The translations under genes and the position numbers were made by a program. Under the pieces are notes generated by a model. It did no database searches. It saw only the letters and a list, made by a program, of their open reading frames with translations, and was not told where the DNA came from. From the NCBI GenBank assembly GCA_900312665.1, contig ONZQ02000023.1, positions 1-64,000 on the forward strand: a stretch of 64,000 nt of DNA. Direction: 5' to 3'. Shown piece after piece: positions 50,935-63,721 of this stretch. This DNA is from Cephalotrichum gorgonifer (lineage: Eukaryota > Ascomycota > Sordariomycetes > Microascales > Microascaceae). Position 1 is the stretch's first letter. Each line of letters starts with the position of its first letter.

Positions 50935-52807
50935 ATGGCTCCAGATCTCAACTCACTTCCGGTCTCGTCGGTGAGGTCCACGCCGGCACCCGCTAGCAAT
51001 GGCAACGGGCACTCCCCCACCCTGTCGGAGAAGAAGCCCAACATCGTGTACATCATGGCCGATCAGCTAGCGGCTCCTCTCCTCAAGATGTACAACCCCG
51101 ACTCTCAAATCAAGACTCCAAACCTCGACGCCCTGGCCGCCAAGTCCGTCCAGTTCGACTCGGCCTACTGCCCCTCGCCGCTCTGCGCACCCTCGCGCAT
51201 GAGCATGATCACGGGACTGTTGCCGCTTAAGATCGGAGCGTACGACAACGCTGCCCAGATTTCGAGCGACATCCCGACCTACGCTCACTACCTCCGCCTG
51301 GCTGGGTATCGTACTGCGCTGGCCGGTAAGATGCACTTCATCGGCGACCAGCTCCACGGCTACGAGGAGAGGCTCACTAGTGACATCTACCCCGGCGACT
51401 TCGGATGGGCCGTGAACTGGGATGAGCCAGATACGAGGCTAGAGTGGTACCACAACTCTAGCTCGATTCTGCAGGCGGGGCCGTGCGTAAGGAGCAACCA
51501 GCTGGATTACGACGAGGAAGTGGTGTATAAGTCGCAGCAGTTCATCTACGATCACGTCCGGGAGGGGCCTGATGCCCGCCCCTTCTGCCTGACGGTAAGA
51601 TCTGAGGAACACACTTGGCCACTGGTAGGCACTGAGCTAATCCTTTTCTCTAGATATCTCTCACCCATCCTCATGATCCCTACACTATCGAGGAGAAGTA
51701 CTGGGACATGTATGAGGGTGTCGACATCGAGCTGCCAAAAGTAAAGATTCCCAAGGAGCAGCAGGACCCCCACAGCAAGCGGTTGCTCAAGGTCTGCGAC
51801 CTCTGGGACGAGGACTTTACCGAAGAGCAGATTAAAAGGGCTAAGAGGGCCTACTACGGGTCCGTGAGCTACGTTGATGACTGTGTCGGCCGCATCTTGG
51901 ACACCCTGAGGCGGTGCAAACTCAACGAGGACACCATCATCATCTTCAGCGGTGACCATGGAGACATGCTGGGCGAGCGAGGGCTCTGGTAAGGTTTCCA
52001 GTTAAGAGAGCGAGAAAGACGCGACACTAACTCTCACCAGGTATAAGATGAGCTACTTTGAGAACTCGGCCAGGGTCCCCCTCTTCGTCCACAACCCCCG
52101 CCAATTCCAGCCCCACCGCGTCAAGGAGAACGTGTCCACCTTGGACATCCTCCCTACGATGTGCGACCTCATCAACACAAAGCCCATCGTGGAGCTCCCA
52201 CTGGACGGCAAATCCCTACTGCCCCACCTCGAAGGGAGCAAGGGGGGCCACGACAAGATCTACTGCGAGTACACGGGCGAGGGCACCATCAGCCCCCTCG
52301 TGATGATCAAGGATGGGCCCTGGAAGTACATCTATTGCCCCCTGGATGGCACGCAGCTCTTCAACCTCGCGAACGACCCCCTCGAGCTTGTCAACCTCGC
52401 CCACAGCCTCGATAAGGTGGGGGTGCGAACGGCCGAGGACGAAGAGGCGGCGGCGAGGCTGGCGGCGTTCGAGGCAGAGCGCTCAGAGAGGTGGGACTTT
52501 GAGGAGGCGACGAAGCAGGTGGTGCTGTCTCAGCGGAAGAGGAGGCTCGTGTGGTCGGCACTGAGGATAGGCAGGTTCGAGAGCTGGGATTATAACCCCA
52601 TCGACGACGGGAGGGAGAAGTGAGTTTCCTACCCGCGCTTAATTTTTTGGGATAAGTTTCAAGGGTGCTAACCGTGGATCCAGGTATATCCGGTCTCACA
52701 TCCCCCTGGACGACCTCGAGAGGCGCGCGAGGTACCCGGCTGTCGATAAATACGGCAGGGAGACGGACAGGGTGCGCGTGGACCAGGCCGGCTCTCACAA
52801 CGAGTGA
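50935..52807 (+). CDS. choline-O-sulfatase
   Basis: Four exons, 50935-51594, 51654-51988, 52041-52619 and 52684-52807; introns of 59, 52 and 64 bp; 565 residues. It hydrolyses choline-O-sulfate to choline and sulfate, letting fungi recover sulfur and choline from a stored osmolyte. The type I sulfatase signature CAPSR places the formylglycine precursor at Cys84. Metal and substrate motifs follow: MADQLAAP near the start of the domain, AGKMHFIG, SLTHPHDPY and SGDHGDMLGERGLWYK. The C-terminal part (RSHIPLDDLERRARYPA) matches the choline-sulfatase-specific extension seen in bacterial BetC. There is no signal peptide, so the enzyme should be cytosolic. A disordered extension of about 35 residues precedes the catalytic domain. 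No choline oxidation or transport gene lies beside it. Confidence 0.94.
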
Positions 52808-53383
52808 GGGACGTTTCGCAGCGTGAGAAGACGGAGGGGGAAAGGGGTATATTAATGGAGAAGACGAAGTGGTGTTCAGGGCCAGTCAAACGTGGGCTCG
52901 ACGTTTTTGCATCTTGCAACCCTCATTTTAGGGGGTGGGATGTTTTGGTCATCGCCGTATGATTTGTACGGCGTGGTTTTATGAGACACATGAAAATGAA
53001 GTTAGATAGAGTGACCGGGTCGGGTTTTGGCATGTTAATATGGGGGGTAAATGGGAAGATAGTAATAGATGCTACTTTGGTATCACCGCAGTCTACTGTT
53101 CACCGTCCCTCTCCGCCAACGTGCATGCTCAGGTGTGTGAAATGAGACTACGCATGAAAGTCTACTCACGTAGCTATAAACCATCTTCCCTTTTATATGA
53201 AGTTCCAATCGCCGCTTCAAATTTTGAATTGTCAATCTGCCTCACTTCACCTCCGAGGACTCAACATCCTTCCCCCTCCAAAGATCTGTCTATCCCTTCT
53301 CCTCCACACACACGCGCTGAACACAATCACCATGGACCATCACCCCTTTTAGACCCACACACAATTCCAAGCCTTTGATCAAC
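52808..53383. other. convergent 3' intergenic region, choline sulfatase / ABCC
   Basis: Both genes end into this 576-bp gap, which should hold their 3' UTRs. It is AT-rich around 52930-53240. No other feature was seen. Confidence 0.55.
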
Positions 53384-56300
53384 TTATATCAACTTACCTC
53401 CCACGACTCGCCCATCACTTACCATCCCCCCCAGCCCCAGAACCACCCTCTCCAACTTCTCGCTCTCTCCACTCTCCTCACACATGCCCCTAAACACACC
53501 ACCTAGGCTCCACAGCTCCCGGGGCGTCCCCACCTCCGCGACCTCCCCGCCACTCAACACCAGTATCTTATCGAAATCGGCAATGGTGCTAAGGCGGTGC
53601 GCGATAACGATTAGCGTGCTTCCCCGGAACTCCTCACGTATGGACTGCTGGATGAGCGCGTCGGCGCCCATATCCACGGAGGAGGTGGCCTCGTCGAGGA
53701 TCATGAGCCCCGCGCGGGAGGTGACGGCGCGGGCGAGGCAGAGGAGCTGGCGCTGTCCCTGGGATAGGTTGCCTCCGCCCTCGGAGATGGGGTGGGAGAG
53801 GTTAGAGAAGATGTTCTGCGGGGGGTTCGGGCTCGCGGTGGAGGTTGTCGGGGAGGACCGGCCCGAGTCGAGGAGGTGGACTCGGGAGAGGGAGTCGTAG
53901 AGCTCTGAGTCGGTGTAGTTGTTGAAGGGGTCCAGGTTCGATCGTATGGTGCCTGAGAACAGTACGGGGTCCTGGATATTGAGGTTGGCAGGCGCCCCCG
54001 TGTCAGAAAATGGGGACCACATTAACTTACCTGCGGGATGATAGCAAGCCTGGACCGGAGATCGTGCAGGTTCATCTCGGATATATCCAGCCCATCGATG
54101 CGGATAGTTCCCTCCCTCGCCTCGAGAAGCCTAAATAGCGCGAGCGTCAACGAGGACTTTCCCGCGCCCGTTCTACCCACCACGCCGACCCTCTCTCCCC
54201 CGTCAATGCTGAACGACACTCCCCTCAAGACGGGGGGGAGGTCATCCGCGTACGCCACGACAAGGTTCTCCACCTCGACCCTACCCTCCGTGGGCCACGC
54301 GGCCGGCGGGTGCCGCCCGCCCAGATCCTCCGTCTTTAAGGTCGTGTACTCAATGACGCGCTCCGCGGCGTTCATGTCCAGCTCCGTGTGCAAGTAGCAC
54401 CTCACGGCCCATCTCATAGATTCGGAGAAATTAATCGCGAACGACATTGTGAAGCCCGCCAACGCGGCGCTCATTCCGTCCGACAGCAGGATGAGGCAAC
54501 CCGCGGCCCCCGCGAAAGCTGTCCCCATGACAATCATCCAGAAGCTGAGCCACCGGTTGAATAGCGCGAGGTGGCGCGATGCGACGCTGTACGAATCTAG
54601 GTGGTCATACATCTTGGCCAGGTAGGTTGTCGCGAGCCCTGAGCTGCGGATCGTCGCGACGCCGAGGAGGACGGCGCCGTAGAGCTCGAACATGGGGGAC
54701 CTGGCGTTGCTCTCGAGGCGCCGCGTGGGCCGGCCGGCCGCGAGGTACTGGTGCCCGATGCGGGCGCAGGCGCCGGCGAGAAGGAGCGTGGGGGCGAGAA
54801 GGTGCCGTGTTCCCAGCGTGGCGGCGATACAGACTCTGAAGGCATCGAGGCTCGAGTCGACCGTCAACATCATGTTCTCGGCGAGCTGGTTATCGATGGT
54901 ATCGAAGTCTGCGGTGAAGCGGTTGAGGATGCGGCCGAGAGGCACAGTGTCGAGCCAGCGGAGGGGGGTCCGGAGGACCGCGTAGGTGATCTTCTCGAAG
55001 AGAATCTTGCTGGCCTTGATGCTAAGCCAGTAGTTGTAGAAGAAACAAAGGATGTCGAGGAGCCCCGTGCTGACGGATATGACAATATAAATCGCTAGGT
55101 AGTAGTGGAGGGAATGAGACTGGGCTGTGGTGTAAGTCGATCCCTGGGGCACTGAGAGCAGGGATGGCTGGACCGTCATCTCAGCTACATAATGGTACGA
55201 ATCCGACTGAGGCTCTTCAGAGCCCGTCCATATCTTGAGCCAATATGCGCGCCCTAAATAAATGCCATGCTTAGCAGAAGCCAGCCCGAGGATAAGTTGG
55301 GGAACTTACCGAGCGCGAACCCTTGGAAGGCGATCCATAGGAGCAGGGCCACAGTCCAAGCTGTGAATCCGCCACTTGACTTGAGGTAGGCTCCATAGAT
55401 TTCTGCCTTGACAGACCCCTTCTCAATCCTCTCCTCCTCGATGAACTGTCTTGGCGTCTTGGAGGGAACACTTGTGGGAGGCCCCCCATTTCCGCCCCCG
55501 ACACTAACCGTCTCGTCTGAATCAATATTCACAGTGGTTGCTTCACTTCCTATTTCCAGTGGCGGTTCCTCGTGCGTCCTAGCCAACGCTTCCGTTCCGT
55601 CTTCCTGCAGGTCGTCGAGAAGCCGCGAGTTCAGCACCGTGCCGTCTCCGAGCTCAACGAGGAATTTCGCCCTCGACTGGCAGAGAGAAACATGATGCGT
55701 CACGAGGATCCTCGTACGCCCGCGACAGAGGCTACCTGTCAGGCATTTCTCGAAGATATGACGCCCGACGTGGGCATCGACGGCGGAGAAAATGTCGTCC
55801 AGGACGAGGATCCCGGCGCGTGAGTAGACCGCCCTCGCAAGGGTGACGCGCCACTTCTGGCCGCCGCTGAGGTTAATGCCGTTGGTGCCAAGCTCGGTCA
55901 GATCGCCGTCAGAGAGCATCTCCAAGTCCTTAATCAGCGCGCAGGCCTCGATGGTCTCCCTGTACCTCTCCTCATTAAGCGGCAGCCCGAAGAGGATGTT
56001 GTCCCTTAGTGAGCCGTTCTCGATCCAGGGTATCTGGGCTACGTATGCCTTGACGCTGGGGATGATCCAGTTGCCACTATTGGCCTTGTGGTCGTGTCTC
56101 TCCAGGACAGGTGGCGCAGTAGGGGCGAATATTTTCCCGTCCAATAGGTCCACTTCTTCGATGATGGAGGATATAAGTAGGCTCTTCCCCGACCCCGTCT
56201 TCCCTGATATAACGGAAAGCTCCCCCCTTGGAAAGCTGAGATTGATATCTCGAAGAATGAAGCGTGCCGCTTCCGGAGTCTCCTCGTCGATCGGCCAAGC

Positions 56301-58492
56301 TATGGATGCGCCCTCGAAAACGACATCTGGGCCGTCTTGGGTCACGGGCTTGATTTCCGGTCCGTTAAGATAAGCCTCTATGCGGTTGGTGGAAACCTGG
56401 GCATCGAGAAAGTCGGAGATGAGTACCTGGTTTGAGGTCAGTTGCAAGAACCGGACTAATGTGGATTTCATAGTATCAATCATCGTAGCACTAACCGGAA
56501 ACTGCGATAGCGAAGATTCCAGGCTTTTAAACACAGCGACTCCGACTGGAGATAGGGGCAAGGATCTAGTGGTAAGCTGGGGCCCTCGATAACAAGCAGG
56601 TAGGGGTTAGACTTACCGAAGGCGACACTGGCCGTCAATCCCTGGTTCACTATCGCGTATGTAGCGAGTGCGGCAGTGGTGGAGGCGAGGGGACTAATGA
56701 TCCAGCAAGAGAACAGTGCAGCGTCGGCCATGAAGGTGTCCCACACCCTAGCGAGGACCTTCCCCCGCGTGGCTAAGATCCGTTCTTCCCACTGCTCCTC
56801 GAGCGCGGAAAGCTTGATCTGACGGGCACCCTGGAGAGTCTCGTTCACGACCTGGAGCTGTTCGTCCCTAGCCTTCATCATGCGCTTCTGGGCCTTTGTG
56901 TACACTCTGGATAGATAACCGGTGATGGGGAAGAGCACGATGCCAACCGAGAGGCCGGCAACCACGGGTATCCAGCCGAGGAGGTAGGCCTGGAAGGCTA
57001 GGGAGGTAGATACCTTGGAGGCGCAGTGGATGAACTGGAACTGGTCGGCGGCGAAATCGGCGACGTGTGCCGTATCGACGCCGATGAGATTTATTATCGC
57101 CTGGCGGGATTGGGGGGGATCAGCTCCATCTGAGTCCCCGTCATTGTTGGCCTTTTGATCGCCGTCGCCCTCCCCGTTTGGATTTAGGAGGGGCGTGGAG
57201 TCTGAGTCTAGGGCATCATCTTCGCTCCGAGCTGCTCCATTATCCAGGTCGGCGACTCCTTTGACATTCTTCCGTCTCATCGACTTTTCAACGACGAGTG
57301 CTGCGAGCTGAGCCTTGAGTGGCACTGATATCTCGCCAAAGCTAAGCCAATACATCCAGCCCTCGATGACCTATTTCACGTTTAATGTTCTGGCCGTAGA
57401 GTTGAATAATATTCGCCAGCTTCACTTACACCGTCCATGAAAATCGAAAGAAGTATAGCAAGCACCAGAAACCACGCTGAAACCGGCCACCGCCCATGGA
57501 CTAGGCCGCGCTCGATGGTCTCCAGAAATTTCAGGACGAAGAAATGTGGTGCGTAGTTGATCACACCCTTCACCACAGCCAGGATCCACTGCTGCGAGAG
57601 TTTGCCACGGTGCGCTCTAAATACGGCCCTCCAGAGGCGCGGCTGTGCGGGATGATTCTTCCAAGCAGCCGCCAGATCAGCACTCCTGGTGTGGTGATCA
57701 AGAGCCGGAAAGTCCGTAAGATCAAGGTCCTTTTTTGTCCCCGCGAGTCTCAGGATGCCTCGACACCAGGAGTAGGTAACGCGCTCGATGACCGAGACCG
57801 TGAGGTGACCGTCGATGGGCCGGCCATTCTTGGTGTACACTTTGGGGCGTCTCTGAAGTGAACCGGCGGAAATGGCTAGACCAAGGGCTGAGAGAATGTG
57901 TAGGCCGCCGAGGGCGATGGATAGAGGCTGGGCAGCCCCCGTGGCATTTGTCGCTCTCGTGAACTCTAGGTCCAAGAGCGTGAAGAACAAGATTGATGCG
58001 GCTAGGCCAAGCCATATGCCCAGATCGTAGGCACGAGTCGAAACTCTACAGGCGGCCAGGCAGAGAGCATTGAGCCCGAGAACGATCTATTTCGGTTACA
58101 GCTCGTTAGTAGAGTGCGAGAGAAACTCCCAGTGTAGTGTGCTCGCCGACACTCACCCAAGTCGCGCTGTAAGTCCAGATTGCCGCTACTTGCGCTATGC
58201 CGACACGAGCATCCAGGGAGTCCAGAACTGAGAGGTAGATCGACGTGAAGCCCCCTATGGCGGCGAATGCGATGGTGAAGAACTTGGGCATTTTGGTTGA
58301 GAACTTGGCGACATCTTCGTGCGTGCTCCGGCCGTCCTGATCCTCGTATACGCTCTCGCTCTGCTTTATAGGGCTTCCTGTGAATGATCCGACCAGATGC
58401 CTGGCGGAGGGGATCGATAGAAGAAGAGCTGTGACCAGGACTAGTGACGCCTCGATGTGTAAGCGCATAGGTAGAGGTGGGCTGCCGTCCAT
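53384..58492 (-). CDS. ABCC-type (MRP) multidrug-resistance exporter
   Basis: Minus strand, seven exons: 58492-58157, 58086-57430, 57370-56617, 56545-56496, 56426-55310, 55253-54031 and 53971-53384. The 56-71 bp introns all close in phase, giving 1574 residues from the first ATG. Layout: TMD0, TMD1, NBD1, TMD2, NBD2. NBD1 has Walker A GKTGSGKS (about 674), signature LSGGQ (about 785) and Walker B LVLDD, where Asp replaces the catalytic Glu as usual for ABCC. NBD2 is canonical: GRTGAGKSS (about 1331), LSQGQ (about 1448), LMILDEATS and the H-loop IAHRLST. Relatives move glutathione conjugates, bile acids or drugs into the vacuole or out of the cell; the substrate here is unknown. The fourth exon is only 50 bp. 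The open frame continues upstream of the chosen ATG to about 58608, so the true start may lie in another exon. Confidence 0.9.
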
Positions 58493-61218
58493 CTTGGATC
58501 CGACCGGGTTAGGGTGCCCACGAACTCCTCCAGACCTGGAATATGTTTGTTCCCCAACAACTGAGTATTCGCTCTTCCGCTGACCAGTTATTTTTTTCCA
58601 GCTATCTTCAAGACTAAACTAGAGGGAGCAATTTCAAAACATCCGCAGGAATGGAATGGGGGTCTCTTGAAGGCGTAACGCTTCGGGACGACCTCCGTGC
58701 GCAAGAAATGGGGTCAGAGGGCAGAAAGAGAAGAACATCGGATAGAAATACAAGCTGATACAAGGCCTTCATCAGTGCCCTTTGAATACCTGCACACGAT
58801 CTCATCGGCAGTTATGAGGAGGCTGGACATGTTAAACCACCCAAAGGGCTGAAATTAACCTTGACGGTACCTGACAGGTCCCCTGAGCAAGCTCGTGCAC
58901 TCGTCAGCGAAGCAATCAAATACGAGGTAATACGCAGTACATTGGAGGTATCGAGAAATACTCTCGGGGGTTCAACAGATCTCAACCCCACTGTAGAATC
59001 AGCCCTTTTCGCGCTGACCGAGAGTGACAGGCAATAAGTAAACGGCGAATGAGTCAAGGGGAGGGCAGAGTCCCTTCCGAGTCGCCGATCTTGCCTTCCG
59101 AGCCTCGAAAACGCGTGTAATACGACGTGTTTGTACTTATGAATGCAGGGGACACGACGTGAGACTTCCGGCATGACTCACCGGCGGTGGACGGTGGTGT
59201 TCCGCCGGGGTACCGGGGTATGGGGCTCTGAGCTGAACCTGTGTGGTCCCATCGCCGGCCTTGACGGGCGGCAGGCATTGGCCGACGAGGAAATGGCGGT
59301 ATGGCGGAGATCCATTCTCTTTGCTTCCGGCATGCAAGGCGTCATTTGAAGAGAGTGGTAGAAAAAGAGCTTGGCGCCACCCTTCTCGTCCGTTCCCTCC
59401 TCGTGAAACTAGTTACGAAGACGTGCTTTCTCGTCGCAGGAGGAACGCCCTTCGCGTTGTACCATGGAAACCAATCAATATTCGCTCACAAATTGTATAA
59501 TCGCCGTCTCGACCACCCACACCACGGCATGCATAGTACCTCAAGCCCGCCCTTTTCGTGACGAGCTCAGCCGAATGATGACGGACGACGACACGCAGCT
59601 CTGGATGAGAGAAAACGTCTCGCCCGTCTCCCCACAGTCGTTTTCAAAACCGTAAGGCAGGTTCGAATCAAACCGTGACCAGCATTCCGATGTTATATCA
59701 GTTCGCCAACGGTGCGAATTCGAAAATATTTAATCATATTCGCTAAGAACGGCTCTCACCAGACCACAGCTAGGAGCCGGCGGTTTAGAATTGGCCAAGT
59801 CTCAGACAGGTGGACGGGCTCTCGAGCGTGTGCACGGAGCAAGAGAAGAGTACGAGTAGTACCGAAACGCTACTACATCCGACCTTGAGAAGGTGGCCAT
59901 GAACGCACCGGGACAGAATGTGCGGAAGTCCGTGATATCAATGAAGGACCACACGATTTGGGGTACAAAGGCACATCTCCAGCTATACTTCGAGCAGCCC
60001 TCTCCGCCCTTGCATGCGGGGGGCTACCTCGCTAACACCCACACCCCCACGTTGAAGCCTGCAATATGCTTCTTCCTGGGAACCAACCAAGGGTGATGAG
60101 CTGGAACGATACGAGGAAGGTGGGGGTTCCACTGCCTCGCGTGGATGGCCTTTGAGTTCAATTCTTGCTCCTCGTAGGCCATATCGCGCCGTCTTCTTAT
60201 TCTCATTGGGTAGCGTGGTGCCGTCAAACCTGAGAGACTCTTCCTCATCAGAGCCATTAAAGAAGTTGTTGCATGTAACAGTGTTAGCTAGCGATTCGGC
60301 TCACGTTACTTTCGTAGGTCCTGTACCTGTTGCGTGCACTCACGAAGGGCTCCCATTGAGCGAGGCAATCTTCATTGTCTATTATAGCCTCGATAATAGT
60401 CATAACCCATCGATTTAACCCATAGGTAGTCAATAAAACAAAGTAGTCTGGTAACGGGGTGGACCCCTGTCCTCGTCACGAACTTGAATCAAATCGCTTC
60501 TCATTGGTCCAAACACGCTTCGAACGCGGAGCATCCATTAAGCCCCACGAGGCGTTGCACGAGACACGACCATGACCACGTCCACCTGTGTATGTAATCT
60601 CGATCTCGCGCAGCTGCATCCAACTAATCCTGCTGATCGAAGCTCTCGCCAACACCTTCTCATTCACATTACCATTGACGACCAGCCCTTACACCAGCCC
60701 TCCCAAATTGTCCTGCCTCGTATTTCTCCTCTCCTCGCGAGGACCCAGAGTTCACCGCTAGCAGCATACATACTGGCCATAATCCGGCGCCCCATCTCAA
60801 CTTGGACTCTGGTCTGGGTAATCGCCCTCGGCCTAGCGACCGCTCTTCTCGACTCCGGTAACTTCGAACATAATTCGTCCTCGGTGGCCAATGGCCTATA
60901 GGCCCTAGGATCCCTCCCTAGCTGCTGCGAAAGAATGTAAGCCTCGCCATCTCAATTCGCGAGGTAATTTCCATGGCCTTGGCCCACTTCGAATCTATTC
61001 CGCCACTTGCCCCTCTAATCCAACCTGGGGAGCTGTTTCCCCCTATGCAACGATATCCCTTGCATCCCCAAGCCGATCCTTCCCTGGGGCATCCTGAGTT
61101 TAGCTTGAGCCCCCTGTCTAACTGCTCCGTCGCCTAGACCCGAACCTACTCCACCTCCGTTGTGCCTCGACTCTCGAGATTCCACCGTTAGACGGCCGCC
61201 CATGTCACGGCTCCCAAC
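58493..61218. other. divergent intergenic region, ABCC / Cac2
   Basis: 2.7 kb. The left 115 bases are open in frame with the ABCC gene on the minus strand and may be coding. The rest holds two promoters. The 109-codon frame at 60572-60901 ends with a hydrophobic stretch but has no homologous look. A GGTTCGAATC string near 59660 resembles a polymerase III B box, but no tRNA folds around it. Confidence 0.5.
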
Positions 61219-63721
61219 ATGAAGAGCACACCCCTCATTATAAACTGGCATGACCAGAACGCCCCTGTTTATTCGGCCCATTTCGAGCCTAATGGCAAGG
61301 GCAGGCTGGCCACAGCTGGCGGCGACAACAATGTGCGGGTAAGGGCGCCCAATACTCCATATGCTCAACCTCGTATGAGACAGTGACTGAAGATCCTCCC
61401 GCAGCTGTGGAAAGTCGAATGTGACGGCGAGAATCGCAAGGCGGAATACCTATCCACCTTAGCGAAGCATACACAGGCAGTTAATGTCGTGAGATGGTCT
61501 CCTAAAGGTACTTTCAAGCCCCACCACCTGTGCTCCTGTAGCTCCATTCATCCTACGCCTTTCCTCTCTGCAGACATCTTGCGGCTTGATCTTGCCAACT
61601 GATACCTGTAACATTTAGGTGACCTGCTTGCCTCTGCCGGCGATGATGGAAACGTCATTCTCTGGGTTCCATCCGACACTCACCAGGCAGCCTTTGGGTC
61701 AGATGGTCTTGAAGACAAGGAAACCTGGAGGGCCCGCCACATGTGTCGATCTAGCGGCGCTGAGATCTACGACTTGGCCTGGTCCCCCGACGGATCTCAC
61801 TTCATCATTGGCAGCATGGACAACATCGCTCGCATCTATAATGCCGCCTCAGGTATGGCTCCGTCGTCTTAGTTTACTAAGAGATGAATTGGTCTTCCGA
61901 TGTCTAGTTTTTCAGGCCACCCGAATGCTGACTTACCTCGCCTCAGGGTACCTTGTCCGTCAGATCGCTGAACATAGTCACTACGTTCAAGGCGTGACGT
62001 GGGACCCCCTGAACGAATTCATTGCCACACAATCGTCTGACCGGTCCGTTCACATCTACTCGCTGCGGACGAAGGATGGCCAGTACACGCTGAACAATTT
62101 TGATGACGTCAAGCCGGCAAAGTTGGCTAGCCATGCCAAGACGGACCTTCCTCCGCGGAGGATATCCTCGAGCAGTCCGGCTCCGCCTGAGTTCGGAACC
62201 CGCGCCCAACTAGCCATCGACGCGATAGCGTCGGGATCGTTCAACTCTCCGGTGCCGTCTGCCCCTGGTACTCCCAACTCGGTACCACTCCCCATGGACC
62301 CGCCGAGTGCTGTTAGCCACAGCCGGAGGTCGTCGTTCTCATCCCGTCGCTCAGTCTCACCTGCTCCGTCCATGCCACTGCCCGCCGTCATGGCCATGGA
62401 GCCCTCTCCAAAACAGCATGTCTCGAGTCTCGGCCTAGGCATGAGAAATGCGAATCTTTATGCCAACGAGACACTGACCTCCTTCTTCCGGCGCCTGACC
62501 TTTACCCCTGACGGAAGCCTGCTCTTGACTCCCTCGGGCCAGTATCAGTCGCAGCATCAGACTGACAAGGACTCGAAGCCGACTTACGAGGTTATCAATA
62601 CCGTCTACATATATACACGGGGCGGCATCAATAAGCCCCCGATCGCGCATCTGCCGGGCCATAAGAAACCCTCAGTAGCTGTCCGGTGTTCACCCCTCTT
62701 CTACACACTGCGTCAATCCCCACCCGCGACGAAGCATATCACTATAGATACCTCCTCGCCGGAGGAACCGATCCCGTCACTACCTGAGCCGCTCTCTGGA
62801 CCCTCAACGACCAGCCACATTATGGAACCCCCTCCGCTACCAACTTTAGCACCTGCCGATTTAGCCACTAACACGACAAAGCCCTCGGGTGCCGAGTCCG
62901 CCAGTGGCTCCGCCACCACCGCCCCTTCCCCTAAGCCTGCGTTTGTCCTCCCTTATCGCATGATCTACGCAGTCGCAACGCAGGACTCGGTCATACTGTA
63001 CGATACCCAGCAGCAGACACCAGTGTGTATAGTTAGCAATCTTCATTGTGCTACCTTCACTGATCTCGCATGGTAAGTGCTACATGGCATCTCCTCGACT
63101 TTGCCGTTCGCAATACCGGTTCACTACTGACCCCGCTCTCATAGGTCAAGCGATGGTCTAACGCTACTGATCACCTCATCCGATGGCTTCTGCTCTACCC
63201 TCTCTTTCGAGGCGGGTGAACTGGGCGAAATTTATACGGGCGAGGTGCCGAGCCTCAAACACCACACCGTTACGGTCTCAGGCACATCCTCGGCCAATAA
63301 TCCCTCGGTAGTGACACCCACTTCTGCCTTTGCGCCGCCCTCCCCGTTCCACGGCCATCATCACAAGAACTCGGGTAGCTCGTTCACGGCCCCTTCTCCC
63401 CCGGCGACGTCGACGGTTTCATTCTCCGGCGGGCGCCCCAACTCGCCGGCACGGTCCAACTCAACATCATCGGTCGCAACCCAGTCCTCTACGGCCGTGC
63501 TTAGCAACCCTCCCCTCATTGGAGGTAGCGTTCCCGGCATCGCGGCGACGAATTCGGGCAAGGTCACGGCGATCCCCATGACGACCCCACCCGAGACGCC
63601 ACGTAACACTGGGCCGGTGAGCGGCGTGAAGAGGGATGCTAGCGAGAGCGAGAAGGAGGACGTCAAGGAGCCGAAGAAGCGACGCGTTGCTCCCACGCCG
63701 GTTCAGGACCCTAAGCCTTGA
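61219..63721 (+). CDS. cac2: chromatin assembly factor 1 subunit Cac2 (CAF-1 p60, WD40)
   Basis: Five exons, 61219-61338, 61405-61507, 61619-61852, 61947-63072 and 63145-63721; introns of 66, 111, 94 and 72 bp; 719 residues. The N-terminus MKSTPLIINWHDQNAPVYSA and the following WD repeats (RLATAGGDNNVRLW, LLASAGDDGNVILW, FIIGSMDNIARIY, FIATQSSDRSVHIYSL) are characteristic of CAF-1 p60/Cac2. The second half of the propeller contains long Ser/Pro-rich insertions, a conserved FFRRLTFTPDGSLLLTPSGQY, and a final blade WSSDGLTLLITSSDGFCS. The disordered tail ends with a basic nuclear-localisation-like segment (EPKKRRVAPTP). CAF-1 deposits newly made H3-H4 behind replication forks; Cac2 bridges the large subunit and Asf1-bound histones. 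The first ATG in phase with intron 1 was chosen as start. Confidence 0.94.

Noticed and set aside
50935..58492. Choline sulfatase and ABCC exporter as a functional cluster
   Set aside because: The genes are convergent with separate promoters, and no choline oxidase, dehydrogenase or permease is nearby; adjacency alone is not evidence.
59640..59740. Possible tRNA around the GGTTCGAATC string
   Set aside because: The string resembles a B box, but no T stem, acceptor stem or A box folds around it.
60572..60901. 109-codon frame with a hydrophobic end
   Set aside because: No signal of coding selection is visible and no neighbour supports it; it may be promoter DNA.
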